A DNA stretch of 64,000 nucleotides, taken from positions 1 to 64,000 of the forward strand of contig NZ_ONZF01000003.1 in assembly GCF_900302445.1 (NCBI RefSeq), given 5' to 3'. The notes under the pieces were generated by a model that worked only from the letters and a program-made list of their open reading frames with translations, had not been told where the DNA came from and did no database searches. The stretch is from Palleronia abyssalis. GTDB taxonomy: Bacteria; Pseudomonadota; Alphaproteobacteria; Rhodobacterales; Rhodobacteraceae. The position numbers and the translations under genes were made by a program. Below, piece by piece: positions 47,411 to 56,610 of this stretch; positions within the stretch are counted from its first letter, which is position 1, and every line of letters starts with the position of its first letter.

Positions 47411-48604
47411 TCAGATCGCCCGGGCCAAGTCCCCGCCGATCAGGCGCTCGTGGCTCTGGATCGCGAACCGGTCAGTCATCCCGGCGATATAGTCCAGAAC
47501 GATCCGCGCCAGCGCCACTTCGCCTTCGGCCTCCTCAACATCCTTGCGCCATTGCTTGGGCAGCAGATCCGTCCGCTCCATGAACAGCGGAAACAGTTCC
47601 TCGATAACCTGCGTCACCTTCGCGCGCATCTCGACCACGCCGGGCGCGCGGTACATACGGTGGAACAGGAACGACCGGATCACCTTCAGCTTCTCCCACA
47701 CGCCCGGCGAGAACCGCACCACCGCGCGTCCCGCATGCCGCACGTCATCTGCCGACCCCGGGGCGACTTCGGCCAAAGCCGCCTCGGCCTCGGCGATCAC
47801 ATCCTCGACAAGCAGGCCAAAGAACCGACGCAGCGCCTCGTGCCGCCGCCGGTAGTAGTTCAGCCCGGGATACAGCTCGTCCACCCGCGCGAAACATTCG
47901 TCCAGCAGCGGCAGCTCGGCTAGCTCGTCCGTGGAAAACAGCTCGGCCCGCAGCCCGTCATGCAGGTCGTGATTGTTGTAGGCGATGTCGTCGGCCAGTG
48001 CCGCCACCTGCGCCTCGGCGCTCGCATGGGTGCCCAGCTCCAGGTCGTGCCGCGCCACATACGCGGCCAGCGCATACGGCACGTCCCCCACCACGGGACC
48101 GTTATGCTTGGCGATCCCCTCCAGCGTCTCCCAGGTCAGGTTCAGCCCGTCGAACTCGGCGTAATGCCGCTCCAGCGAGGTTACGATGCGGATCGCCTGC
48201 GCGTTGTGGTCGAACCCCCCGTAAGGCGCCATCAGCTTCGACAGCGCCTCCTCGCCCGTATGGCCGAACGGCGGGTGGCCCAGGTCATGCGCCAGCGCCA
48301 CCGCCTCGGTCAGGTCGCTGTTCAGCCCCAGCACCCCCGCGATGGTCCGCGCAACCTGCGCCACCTCGATCGAGTGGGTCAGCCGCGTGCGGAAGTAATC
48401 CCCCTCATGCTCGACGAACACCTGCGTCTTGTGCTTCAGCCGACGGAAGGCGCTGGCATGGATGATCCGGTCCCGATCCCTCTGGAACGGGGACCGGAAC
48501 GTCGAATAGCTCTCGTCATACAACCGCCCGCGGCTTCCACCGGGGTCCGAGGCATAGATCGCGGTCACGGGCGGCGCTCCTTGTTCCATGGGGCCGCATC
48601 CCAT
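47411..48604 (-). CDS. dgt: Deoxyguanosinetriphosphate triphosphohydrolase-like protein
   Basis: The 397-residue HD-domain enzyme hydrolyses dGTP or other dNTPs to the nucleoside and triphosphate, controlling dNTP pools. The HD metal site is in RLTHSIEVAQ and AHDLGHPPFGHTGE, with a further Asp in LADDIAYNNHD. The N-terminus (RSPFQRDRDRIIHASAFRRL) is typical of the type 2 dGTPase-like subfamily. Starts at 48604 or 48589 are both possible. It diverges from the A-type carrier gene, a conserved neighbourhood in Rhodobacteraceae. Confidence 0.92.
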   Translation of the reverse strand: MGCGPMEQGAPPVTAIYASDPGGSRGRLYDESYSTFRSPFQRDRDRIIHASAFRRLKHKTQVFVEHEGDYFRTRLTHSIEVAQVARTIAGVLGLNSDLTEAVALAHDLGHPPFGHTGEEALSKLMAPYGGFDHNAQAIRIVTSLERHYAEFDGLNLTWETLEGIAKHNGPVVGDVPYALAAYVARHDLELGTHASAEAQVAALADDIAYNNHDLHDGLRAELFSTDELAELPLLDECFARVDELYPGLNYYRRRHEALRRFFGLLVEDVIAEAEAALAEVAPGSADDVRHAGRAVVRFSPGVWEKLKVIRSFLFHRMYRAPGVVEMRAKVTQVIEELFPLFMERTDLLPKQWRKDVEEAEGEVALARIVLDYIAGMTDRFAIQSHERLIGGDLARAI

Positions 48605-48643
48605 ATATTCGGCGTATCCTAGGAATTACAGGCGGATCGAACC

Positions 48644-48967
48644 ATGAACCTTCCCCCCAAAGTCACCGACCGCGCCTTCGCGCGCCTGTCCGAGATCAAC
48701 GCCGCCGCGCAAGGCCAGGCCCTGCGCGTCGCGGTCGAGGGCGGCGGCTGCTCGGGCTTCCAGTACGAGATCAAGCTCGACGCCCCCGAAGAGGACGACC
48801 TGATCCTCGAAAAGGACGGAGAGCGCGTGCTGGTCGACCAGATCTCCCTGCCCTTCCTGGCCGGAGCGGTGATCGACTTCACCGAAGAGCTCATCGGCGC
48901 CCGGTTTACGATAGACAACCCGAACGCGACGAGTTCATGTGGGTGCGGGACTAGCTTTGCGATGTAG
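48644..48967 (+). CDS. HesB/IscA-family Fe-S cluster carrier (ErpA-like)
   Basis: The 107-residue A-type carrier delivers [2Fe-2S] or [4Fe-4S] clusters to apoproteins. The three ligand cysteines are in EGGGCSGFQYE and the C-terminal SCGCGTSF. The last dozen codons (AGT TCA TGT GGG and so on) are AT-richer than the rest, and the stop lies inside the 3' end of the convergent AIPR gene (33-bp overlap). This suggests that the junction of inserted DNA falls here while leaving the conserved C-terminus intact. Confidence 0.92.
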   Translation: MNLPPKVTDRAFARLSEINAAAQGQALRVAVEGGGCSGFQYEIKLDAPEEDDLILEKDGERVLVDQISLPFLAGAVIDFTEELIGARFTIDNPNATSSCGCGTSFAM

Positions 48968-50704
48968 CTTATCGAATTCGTGAGCGAACGTTTCTGATCG
49001 GAGGGCGTCACGCAGTCGCTCCCTCGACACACTGCTCGCATCCATGTCCTGTAGCTTTTGCAAAAGTCCTTCCACTTCCTGACGCGTGTCATTGCAGAAC
49101 TTAATAAAGTTTTGCTCGTCACCGCACATTCGGTTGATTTCCGCTGCAATCTTCTCCACCTTATTGGATCGAAGATCAAAGACCCTTCCTCTACCTACCG
49201 TCTTCAAGCCGAGCCTAAATAGAACATAAAACTTATAAATGTTATTCGAACGTTCAAGTTTTCGGTTTCTAATTAAGTAGTCGAAGCGGTAGCTAGCATA
49301 GCCAGCAGAGTGATATGGAAGAACACTATGTGCCTCCACAAAAAATTTATCGCTATACTCGCGTCTAATGCCGCGTGCATCACGAGCAGCGCGATGTGGC
49401 TGAAAAATGAACATCGCAGCCACAGCCTTCATTAGATCGGACGGCCGCAACACCCTAGTTCGCTCAATAGAAGCGTCACGATATTGATTTTCTCTACGCT
49501 CAAGATACAGCTTCTCGTCGCCAGCTTTCTGCCCACAAAACTCTTCGAGATCTTTCATAAAAGGCTTTAGCGCCCAGAACTGCTCTTCCTTGACCGCGTT
49601 TTGACTGTTTGTCCCGATTATGATGCTAGTTATAAAATCGTTATCGGCCGACCCGATAAGCCGGAAAGGAACCGAGACCCCCTCCAAAGAATCGCGGCAC
49701 TCGAACAGAATGTTGCTTGTCTGACAACCGTTTACTATTTGAAAGTCTTCAACAAGAAACCGGTCGCCAGTTCGATTAATCCCGCGAGCCACCACAGTCA
49801 CGCCATTATTTCGAAAGACAAAGCCAAGGCGTTCACCAGACTCGATATCCTGCATAATTTTCTTATTTATTGGCGAAGCAGGATCAAAGTCTCGTATGTT
49901 GTCAAAAAAAACACTCTGGTTGATCTCTGGACCAGCCTGCGTCTCTACCGTGGCAAGCCGCAACAACTGTTCACCGTCAACAAAGCCGATGAAGGCCTGA
50001 GCTACATCGGGATGCAAAGGCAAAGTTTTGTTATCGGGAAACTCGATTTCCTGAGAGTTTGCGCTCGTCGCGGACCTATAAGATTCCTGAAGCTCTTTCG
50101 CACCCAGAAGTTCAATATGGATCTCTGAAAACAAGCTCATGTCATCTAGCCTTGAGCGGCTCGCCTCTATTAGCCGCTCAATTCTTTGAACTCCCTCATA
50201 TTTTCCGGTCGAAACAAAGTAAAGATAGATCGAGGGATTCCTACGCAGTGCAGAACTATATACTGCCCGAATAGCTCCAGCCAGATCATCCAGCTGATCG
50301 CTCTCTCCATCCATGCCTCCGCTGAAGAAGTCGCAGACCCCATCAAAAAACTTTGACATTTCACCGTAGTCAAAACCTTCGCTACGCTTGGCCTGAAGGA
50401 AGGTGAACGAAATCTGAGCATCCTTGGAAGAACTAAGGCCAGCCTCCGCGTCATCCGTATTCCCGACCAGATCTCCTCCTATGGTGATTCCACATCCGTC
50501 AATTCCGAACTCATCGCCGCGCAAATGTAGATCGAAAGGGTCAACGTTCTCCTTGAGGCGACCGTTGACTACGGAGAATACACTATAAACCTCAAAATAG
50601 CTAGCGTCACTCATCTCCGCCACTGGATTGGCGTCTTTGAATTGTTTGAGTTGCGCCGCGACTACAGGGTTCATTTCAAATCCATTTTTGGTAGGGATTG
50701 ACAC
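48935..50704 (-). CDS. AIPR-family protein (abortive phage infection-type)
   Basis: This 589-residue protein has the AIPR core FRNNGVTVVARG and IVNGCQTSNIL. The N-terminus carries an acidic pair (DEFGIDG, 64-70) and FLQAK (102-106), resembling the D-(Q)xK active site of PD-(D/E)xK nucleases seen before AIPR cores. AIPR proteins are associated with phage-exclusion loci. The DNA is markedly AT-richer than its surroundings (26 G/C in the 60 bases 49261-49320), a sign of transfer. It sits between the Fe-S carrier and xth, which are normally adjacent in related genomes. No toxin, methylase or restriction partner is encoded beside it. An alternative start is at 50674. Confidence 0.82.
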   Translation of the reverse strand: MSIPTKNGFEMNPVVAAQLKQFKDANPVAEMSDASYFEVYSVFSVVNGRLKENVDPFDLHLRGDEFGIDGCGITIGGDLVGNTDDAEAGLSSSKDAQISFTFLQAKRSEGFDYGEMSKFFDGVCDFFSGGMDGESDQLDDLAGAIRAVYSSALRRNPSIYLYFVSTGKYEGVQRIERLIEASRSRLDDMSLFSEIHIELLGAKELQESYRSATSANSQEIEFPDNKTLPLHPDVAQAFIGFVDGEQLLRLATVETQAGPEINQSVFFDNIRDFDPASPINKKIMQDIESGERLGFVFRNNGVTVVARGINRTGDRFLVEDFQIVNGCQTSNILFECRDSLEGVSVPFRLIGSADNDFITSIIIGTNSQNAVKEEQFWALKPFMKDLEEFCGQKAGDEKLYLERRENQYRDASIERTRVLRPSDLMKAVAAMFIFQPHRAARDARGIRREYSDKFFVEAHSVLPYHSAGYASYRFDYLIRNRKLERSNNIYKFYVLFRLGLKTVGRGRVFDLRSNKVEKIAAEINRMCGDEQNFIKFCNDTRQEVEGLLQKLQDMDASSVSRERLRDALRSETFAHEFDKLHRKASPAPT

Positions 50705-50824
50705 TAGGATATCTATCTGCGAGCGCTTCTCAAGGTAAAAGTGGCATCAATTCCCGCTTAGACCACCGATCTAATACCAGTGTGACTACATGAACATTTT
50801 TCATCGCTGCCGCGGATGAGATCA

Positions 50825-51607
50825 ATGAAAATCGCCACCTTCAACATCAACGGGGTCAAGGCCCGCCTGCCCGTGCTGCTCGACTGGCTGGCCGAGTCCG
50901 CGCCCGACGTCGCCTGCCTGCAAGAGATCAAGTCCACGGACGAGACCTTCCCGAGAGAGCAGATCGAGGATCTGGGCTATACCCTCCACACCCACGGGCA
51001 GAAATCCTTCAACGGGGTCGCGATCCTGTCGAAGCTCCCGCTCGAGGATGTGACGCGCGGCCTGCCCGGCGACGAGGCCGACGAGCAGGCCCGCTATATC
51101 GAGGCGACCGTGATGGGCGATCGGGCCGTGCGGGTCTGCTGCCTCTACCTGCCCAACGGCAACCCCGCCCCGGGGCCGAAATACGACTACAAGCTGGCGT
51201 GGATGGAGCGTCTGCGCGCCCGCGTGGCCGAAATCATGGCGCTGGAGGAACCGGCCGTCTTCTGCGGCGACTACAATGTCATCCCGAATGCGCGCGACGC
51301 GGCCCGTCCCGACAAATGGACGGCGGATGCCCTCTATCTTCCCGACACGCGCACGGCGTTTCGCCGGCTGATGCACGGCGCGGGCCTGACGGATGCCCTA
51401 CGCGTGCGGGACGGGAATTCCGGTCTCTACACCTTCTGGGACTACCAGCGCGGCGCGTGGGAAAAGAACGACGGGATCCGCATCGATCACCATCTGCTGA
51501 CCCCGCAAGCCGCTGATTTGCTTGAGGATTGCCGGATCGAATCCGACCTCCGCGCGCGTGAAAAGCCATCGGATCACGTACCCGTTTGGATAACGCTGGC
51601 GGCCTGA
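50825..51607 (+). CDS. xth: Exodeoxyribonuclease III
   Basis: This base-excision-repair AP endonuclease and 3'-5' exonuclease has 260 residues. Family motifs are MKIATFNINGVKARL, CLQEIKS (metal-binding Glu), the LYLPNG stretch, FCGDYNVIP, and the C-terminal SDHVPVW catalytic His. The start at 50825 is chosen over an ATG 9 bp upstream because the family begins MKIATFNING. Confidence 0.95.
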   Translation: MKIATFNINGVKARLPVLLDWLAESAPDVACLQEIKSTDETFPREQIEDLGYTLHTHGQKSFNGVAILSKLPLEDVTRGLPGDEADEQARYIEATVMGDRAVRVCCLYLPNGNPAPGPKYDYKLAWMERLRARVAEIMALEEPAVFCGDYNVIPNARDAARPDKWTADALYLPDTRTAFRRLMHGAGLTDALRVRDGNSGLYTFWDYQRGAWEKNDGIRIDHHLLTPQAADLLEDCRIESDLRAREKPSDHVPVWITLAA

Positions 51608-51641
51608 CGGAACAACGTCCCCGGCCTTCTGTTGATGGCCC

Positions 51642-51938
51642 ATGACACAGCGTGAAACCCCTTGTTTTACAGGCCCGACCGCCCTTCTGGCGACGCTTGG
51701 CCTCGCGCTGTTCCTGGCCCTCTCACCCGCCCACGGCGGCAATGAAGGCCCCGCCTATGCCAAGGGCGATACACTCCCCCCCGACACCCCCCTCGCCGCC
51801 GTCTTCCCCGGCCTCGACCTACCCCGCCTCGACAAGACCGAAGGCTATATGCGCTTTGACGAATACATCTACCGGGCGAAGCGAAAAACGCTCATAGTTC
51901 TGGAAGTCATCGAAATCGGGACCGTAATTCTGTGGTAG
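51642..51938 (+). CDS. Small secreted protein, function unknown
   Basis: The 98-residue protein has a Sec signal peptide (hydrophobic ATLGLALFLALSPAHG) and a mature part of about 65 residues with RFDEYIYRAKRKTLIVLEV, resembling small periplasmic proteins of Roseobacters that I cannot name. It follows xth by 34 bp and is convergent with uvrA (4 bp between stops). Confidence 0.6.
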   Translation: MTQRETPCFTGPTALLATLGLALFLALSPAHGGNEGPAYAKGDTLPPDTPLAAVFPGLDLPRLDKTEGYMRFDEYIYRAKRKTLIVLEVIEIGTVILW

Positions 51939-51942
51939 CGGC

Positions 51943-54807
51943 CTACTCGGCCGCCACCTTCCGCGGTTGCAGCATCGGCTTGAGGTACTGGCCGGTGTGA
52001 GATCCCGCGACTTCGGCGACCTCCTCCGGCGTGCCAGTCGCCACCAAGGTCCCGCCCCCGGTGCCGCCTTCGGGGCCGATATCCACGATCCAATCGGCCG
52101 TCTTGATGACGTCCAGATTGTGCTCGATAACCACGACCGTGTTCCCTTGATCCACCAGCTCGTGCAACACCTCCAGAAGCTTCTTCACATCCTCGAAATG
52201 CAGCCCGGTCGTCGGTTCGTCCAGGATATAAAGGGTCCGTCCCGTCGAGCGTTTCGCCAGTTCCTTCGATAGCTTCACACGCTGAGCTTCGCCCCCCGAA
52301 AGGGTCGTCGCCTGCTGCCCGACCTTGATATAGCCCAGGCCCACCCTGACCAGGGCGTCCATCTTCTCCCGGATAGAGGGGACGGCCTGAAAGAAACTCT
52401 GCGCATCTTCAACCGTCATATCAAGAACGTCGGCTATGCTCTTGCCTTTGAACTTTATTTCCAGGGTTTCGCGATTGTACCGCGCGCCGTTGCAGGTCTC
52501 GCAGGTAACGTAGACATCGGGAAGGAAGTGCATCTCGATCTTGATGACACCGTCGCCCTGACATGCTTCGCAGCGACCGCCTTTCACGTTGAAACTGAAG
52601 CGCCCGGGCTTGTACCCGCGGGTCTTAGCTTCGGGCAGGCCCGCGAACCAGTCGCGGATCGGAGTGAAGGCCCCGGTATAGGTTGCCGGGTTGGACCGTG
52701 GTGTCCGACCTATGGGGCGCTGATCGATATCGATCACCTTGTCGAGATGCTCCAGTCCCTTGATCGTCTCACACGGCGCCGGTGTATGCCGCGCCCCGTT
52801 CAGCCGCATGGAGGCCGTCTTGAACAGCGTCTCGATTGTCAGGGTTGATTTGCCACCTCCCGAGACGCCGCTGACGCAGACGAATTTGCCCAACGGAAAG
52901 TCGACCGTGATGTTCTGAAGGTTGTTGCCACGTGCTTTCACGACCGACAGCTTCTTCTTGTTGCCCTTCCGCCGCTCATGCGGGACCGCGATCTCGCGCC
53001 GGCCGGCGAGGTAATCGCCCGTGACGCTGGATGGGGTGTCCATCACCTCCTGCGGAGTGCCGGCCGCAATCACGTGACCACCGTGAACACCGGCGCCGGG
53101 GCCGATATCAAGAACGTAATCCGCCTCACGGATCGCTTCCTCGTCGTGTTCGACGACGATCACGGTGTTACCTTGATCCCGAAGGTTCTTCAGCGTCGTC
53201 AAGAGCCGGTCGTTGTCCCGCTGGTGCAGACCGATGGACGGTTCATCCAGCACATAAAGCACGCCGGTCAAACCGCTCCCGATCTGCGAGGCCAGTCTGA
53301 TCCGCTGGGACTCGCCCCCCGACAGGGTGCCCGCGTTGCGCGACAGGGTCAGGTAATCGAGGCCCACGTTGTTGAGGAACCCCAGACGTTCCCGGATTTC
53401 CTTCAAGATGGCGCGCGCGATCTCGTTCTTTTGCTTGGACAGTTTAGCGGGCACAGAATCGCACCAATCCAGCGCCTCGCCGATGGATTTCTGGACCACC
53501 TCGCCGACGTGGTGATCGGCGATCTTCACGGCCAGCGCTTCGGGGCGCAGGCGGTATCCGCTGCAGACTTCGCAGGGCCGATTGTTCTGATAGCGCTCGA
53601 ACTCCTCGCGGATCCAAGTTGAGTCCGTTTCGCGATACCGGCGTTCCATATTCGGGATCACGCCCTCGAACGACCGTTCGACCTGATAGACGCGACCGCC
53701 TTCGTCGTAGCGGAACTTGATCTCTTCGGCGCCCGAGCCGTACAGAAACACATCCTTCACGTTCTGCGGCAGGTCCTTCCACATGGTCGAGGACGAGAAG
53801 CCGTAATGCTTGGCCATTGCCTGGATCGTCTGGGTGAAATACGGGGATTTTCCCTTGCGCCACGGGGCGATGGCGCCGTCCCCGATCTTGAGGTTAGCAT
53901 CCGGTACCATCAGTTCGGGGTCGAAGAACAGTTCGACCCCCAAGCCGTCGCAGGCCGGGCACGCGCCAAAGGGCGCGTTGAACGAGAACAGGCGCGGCTC
54001 GATCTCGGGGATGGTGAAGCCACTGACCGGGCAGGCGAAGTTCTCGGAGAACGTGATACGCTCCTGCTCTCCTTCTTCCTCGCGAGGTGCGGTCTCGAGG
54101 ATCGCGATCCCGTCGGCAAGGTCCAGCGCCGTGCGGAACGAGTCGGCAAGCCGCGTCTCCAACCCTTCGCGCACGACAATGCGGTCGACCACCACATCGA
54201 TGTCATGGCGAAACTTCTTGTCGAGGGTGGGCGGCTCGTCCAGCTCGTAAAACGTGCCGTCGACCTTCACGCGCTGGAAGCCCTGCTTGCGAAGCTCAAG
54301 GAACTCTTTCCGATACTCGCCCTTCCGGTCGCGAATGATGGGCGCAAGGAGGTATCCGCGGGTGCCCTCCTCCATCCGCATCACGGTGTCGACCATGTCC
54401 TGAACCTGCTGCGCCTCGATAGGCTTGCCGGTCGCGGGGGAATACGGCGTGCCTGCCCGCGCGAACAGGAGACGCATGTAGTCGTAGATTTCAGTGACAG
54501 TGCCCACGGTTGAACGCGGGTTTTTCGACGTTGTCTTCTGCTCGATCGAGATCGCGGGCGATAGACCACTGATGTGATCAACGTCCGGCTTTTCCATCAT
54601 GTCGAGGAATTGCCGCGCATAGGCCGACAGCGACTCGACATAGCGGCGTTGCCCTTCGGCATAGATCGTGTCGAAGGCCAGCGAGGACTTGCCAGAGCCG
54701 GAAAGCCCGGTGATCACAACCAGCTGGTCGCGCGGAATATCGACGTCTATACCTTTGAGGTTGTGTTCGCGCGCGCCGCGAACCTCGATCTTCTTCAGCT
54801 CGGGCAT
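51943..54807 (-). CDS. uvrA: Excinuclease ABC subunit A
   Basis: This damage-recognition ATPase of nucleotide excision repair has 954 residues. Two ABC modules each carry Walker A ([10 protein letters not shown], and [10 protein letters not shown] with Gly where most UvrA have Ser), signature motifs ([18 protein letters not shown]) and Walker B ([18 protein letters not shown]). Zinc modules are CPVSGF...CPACDG and CEACQG...CETCNG. An alphaproteobacterial LexA box lies 65 bp upstream, indicating SOS control. Confidence 0.97.
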   Translation of the reverse strand: MPELKKIEVRGAREHNLKGIDVDIPRDQLVVITGLSGSGKSSLAFDTIYAEGQRRYVESLSAYARQFLDMMEKPDVDHISGLSPAISIEQKTTSKNPRSTVGTVTEIYDYMRLLFARAGTPYSPATGKPIEAQQVQDMVDTVMRMEEGTRGYLLAPIIRDRKGEYRKEFLELRKQGFQRVKVDGTFYELDEPPTLDKKFRHDIDVVVDRIVVREGLETRLADSFRTALDLADGIAILETAPREEEGEQERITFSENFACPVSGFTIPEIEPRLFSFNAPFGACPACDGLGVELFFDPELMVPDANLKIGDGAIAPWRKGKSPYFTQTIQAMAKHYGFSSSTMWKDLPQNVKDVFLYGSGAEEIKFRYDEGGRVYQVERSFEGVIPNMERRYRETDSTWIREEFERYQNNRPCEVCSGYRLRPEALAVKIADHHVGEVVQKSIGEALDWCDSVPAKLSKQKNEIARAILKEIRERLGFLNNVGLDYLTLSRNAGTLSGGESQRIRLASQIGSGLTGVLYVLDEPSIGLHQRDNDRLLTTLKNLRDQGNTVIVVEHDEEAIREADYVLDIGPGAGVHGGHVIAAGTPQEVMDTPSSVTGDYLAGRREIAVPHERRKGNKKKLSVVKARGNNLQNITVDFPLGKFVCVSGVSGGGKSTLTIETLFKTASMRLNGARHTPAPCETIKGLEHLDKVIDIDQRPIGRTPRSNPATYTGAFTPIRDWFAGLPEAKTRGYKPGRFSFNVKGGRCEACQGDGVIKIEMHFLPDVYVTCETCNGARYNRETLEIKFKGKSIADVLDMTVEDAQSFFQAVPSIREKMDALVRVGLGYIKVGQQATTLSGGEAQRVKLSKELAKRSTGRTLYILDEPTTGLHFEDVKKLLEVLHELVDQGNTVVVIEHNLDVIKTADWIVDIGPEGGTGGGTLVATGTPEEVAEVAGSHTGQYLKPMLQPRKVAAE

Positions 54808-54871
54808 GGGACCTCCATAAGGATCGCCGCCTCAGATAAACAATGATGTGGCAGATACCAGCGGGTGATGC

Positions 54872-54886
54872 GAACATTCATAGAAC
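54872..54886 (-). promoter_or_regulatory. LexA (SOS) box upstream of uvrA
   Basis: The sequence GAAC-ATTCATA-GAAC (GTTC-N7-GTTC on the uvrA strand) is an exact match to the direct-repeat LexA operator of alphaproteobacteria. It is 65 bp from the uvrA start, in promoter position, and also lies about 20 bp beyond the stop of the small membrane gene upstream. Confidence 0.8.
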
Positions 54887-54905
54887 ACGCCGGTTATTGT
54901 GTCCA

Positions 54906-55112
54906 TCAGCCGCGGCGTTTGCGCCGAATATAGGCGATCACCAATCCAGCGGCCCCGATCAGTGAGACGAAATACCCCACGGGGACCAACCAGTGTGGAT
55001 AGATCAGTGCCGTGTCCGCGTCCACGGCCGGATCGGTGGACAGACCTTGTGAAGCATAGACGACGATCACGCCGACAAGGGTGACACCCCCCCAAAACCA
55101 CATACTGCGCAT
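54906..55112 (-). CDS. Small two-TM membrane protein (paralogue 1)
   Basis: The 68-residue protein MRSMWFWGGVTLVGVIVVYA... has two hydrophobic segments and a basic end (RRKRRG). It closely mirrors in length and layout the 68-residue protein at 56336-56542. It follows the MFS gene by 23 bp on the same strand, so all three are probably one operon. Function is unknown. Confidence 0.65.
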   Translation of the reverse strand: MRSMWFWGGVTLVGVIVVYASQGLSTDPAVDADTALIYPHWLVPVGYFVSLIGAAGLVIAYIRRKRRG

Positions 55113-55135
55113 GGCTAAATCCTTTCTTCCCGGGA

Positions 55136-56296
55136 TCAATGCACCCTGGTGCGCTCCGTTCCGTAGTTCGCCGCTTTTCGTGACAACGCCCAAAGCGTTC
55201 CCAGCCCGCCGAACGCGATCACCATTGTGCCCAGCCACAGCGTGGGCGGCCCGCCCACGCCCAGCGCGGCCGCGAAAATGGGTGTGCCCAGTGTGGTACC
55301 AACATTGCCCATCTGCGCGATCCCCCCCGTCGAAAGGGCCTGGTCGGCAACCGTGCGATTCAGATGCGGGATCAAGGCGAAACAGGCGCCGGGAACCAAC
55401 CCCATGGTGGTGAACAGTCCGAATATGGGCCACGTCCCGCCAAACCAGCCTGCCGCGGCGAACCCGGCCGTGCAGACGAAACCGGCGGCAGTCACCGACT
55501 GGGGTGGAAATCTTTTCGACAGCCACCCGGCCCCAAACGTGCCGAGAAGGCTCAGCAGCGGCAGGCTGACGGCAAGGCCGGGCCGGTCCAGCGCGACGGG
55601 AAGCAACGTGACCAGCGCCACGAAGAGAACCGTGTAGAAGACGAAGCAAAGTCCCGGCATGGCCCGGTTCGGGGCGATGTATATCCTGCGGTGCAGATCC
55701 AAAGGGGCGAACAGGATTCGCTGCCGGGGCTGTGGCGCCAGCAACGGCCCGATGATCATGGCAATCCAAGCAAGCCCGACGGCATGGGCCAGGAACAACC
55801 CGTCCAGCCCAAAGCGTGCCACCAGCGGTGGGAAAACCACAGCGCCCAGCGCGAAAGCCACGCCGAAGAACATGGCCCACAAACCCATCGCGACCGGACG
55901 CCCGCTTTCGGACGCCGCGCCGGCGATCAGAGTCGGTGCAGCCACGACAATCAATGTGTGGGACATCCCCTCCAGGACTCGCGTCAGCGCCAGCAGCGGA
56001 ATCGGCAACCAGACCATCTGGATGGCGGATAAGGCGGCCCCCAGCCACAGTGCGAAGAGCAGAACGCGACGCGCCCCGAGACTTGCGACGACATTCCCCG
56101 CAACCGCCCCCAACACGATGCCGACCAGCCCAACGATCGACACGAGCCATGCGACATCCGCCGGGGAACTGCCGTATCGGATTGCGACCACCGGCAGAAG
56201 CAGAGAGATCTTCGCGAATTGCCACGCGGCCAGAAGCCCCGCCGTGAAAAGAAGCAGGATCAGGGGCCAATCGGATCGGTCGGGGACATGTGGCAT
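55136..56296 (-). CDS. MFS transporter
   Basis: The 386-residue protein has about 12 hydrophobic segments and the MFS pattern after helix 2 (GNVVASLGARRVLLFALWLG) and in helix 4-5 (RVLEGMSHTLIVVAAPTLIA). It is shorter than most drug exporters. The substrate is not predictable. It is flanked on both sides by 68-residue two-TM proteins on the same strand (23 and 39 bp spacing), which may be accessory subunits. Confidence 0.85.
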   Translation of the reverse strand: MPHVPDRSDWPLILLLFTAGLLAAWQFAKISLLLPVVAIRYGSSPADVAWLVSIVGLVGIVLGAVAGNVVASLGARRVLLFALWLGAALSAIQMVWLPIPLLALTRVLEGMSHTLIVVAAPTLIAGAASESGRPVAMGLWAMFFGVAFALGAVVFPPLVARFGLDGLFLAHAVGLAWIAMIIGPLLAPQPRQRILFAPLDLHRRIYIAPNRAMPGLCFVFYTVLFVALVTLLPVALDRPGLAVSLPLLSLLGTFGAGWLSKRFPPQSVTAAGFVCTAGFAAAGWFGGTWPIFGLFTTMGLVPGACFALIPHLNRTVADQALSTGGIAQMGNVGTTLGTPIFAAALGVGGPPTLWLGTMVIAFGGLGTLWALSRKAANYGTERTRVH

Positions 56297-56335
56297 GCCC
56301 CCCTCAAACGCCCGAAACCGCCCCGAGGCAAGGTC

Positions 56336-56542
56336 CTACGACCGTTTCTTGCGACGCGAGCGTACGACACTGAAGACCATCATGCCGGCCCCGAAAACGA
56401 GAAGAAGCCAGCCGAACCAGACCAGACCGGTGTCCCGTTCATAGACGCTGGTGGCCATCTCGTCGGCCATGAACATCGGACGCAGCACGACGATGCTCAG
56501 CCCGGCGACAAGCATCGCGATCGAGGCCCAAATACTCCGCAT
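56336..56542 (-). CDS. Small two-TM membrane protein (paralogue 2)
   Basis: The 68-residue protein MRSIWASIAMLVAGLSIVVL... has two hydrophobic segments (near 7-22 and 41-60) and a basic tail (RRKKRS). Start (MRS-I/M-W), length and tail parallel those of the protein at 54906. It is 39 bp upstream of the MFS gene and is probably the first gene of that operon. Confidence 0.6.
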   Translation of the reverse strand: MRSIWASIAMLVAGLSIVVLRPMFMADEMATSVYERDTGLVWFGWLLLVFGAGMMVFSVVRSRRKKRS

Positions 56543-56610
56543 GATCGACTCCCTTAGCGGTTTTGCCGATCAACCGGGTCGGGCCAGACAAGGTTCCCGC
56601 CTAAGCCGGA

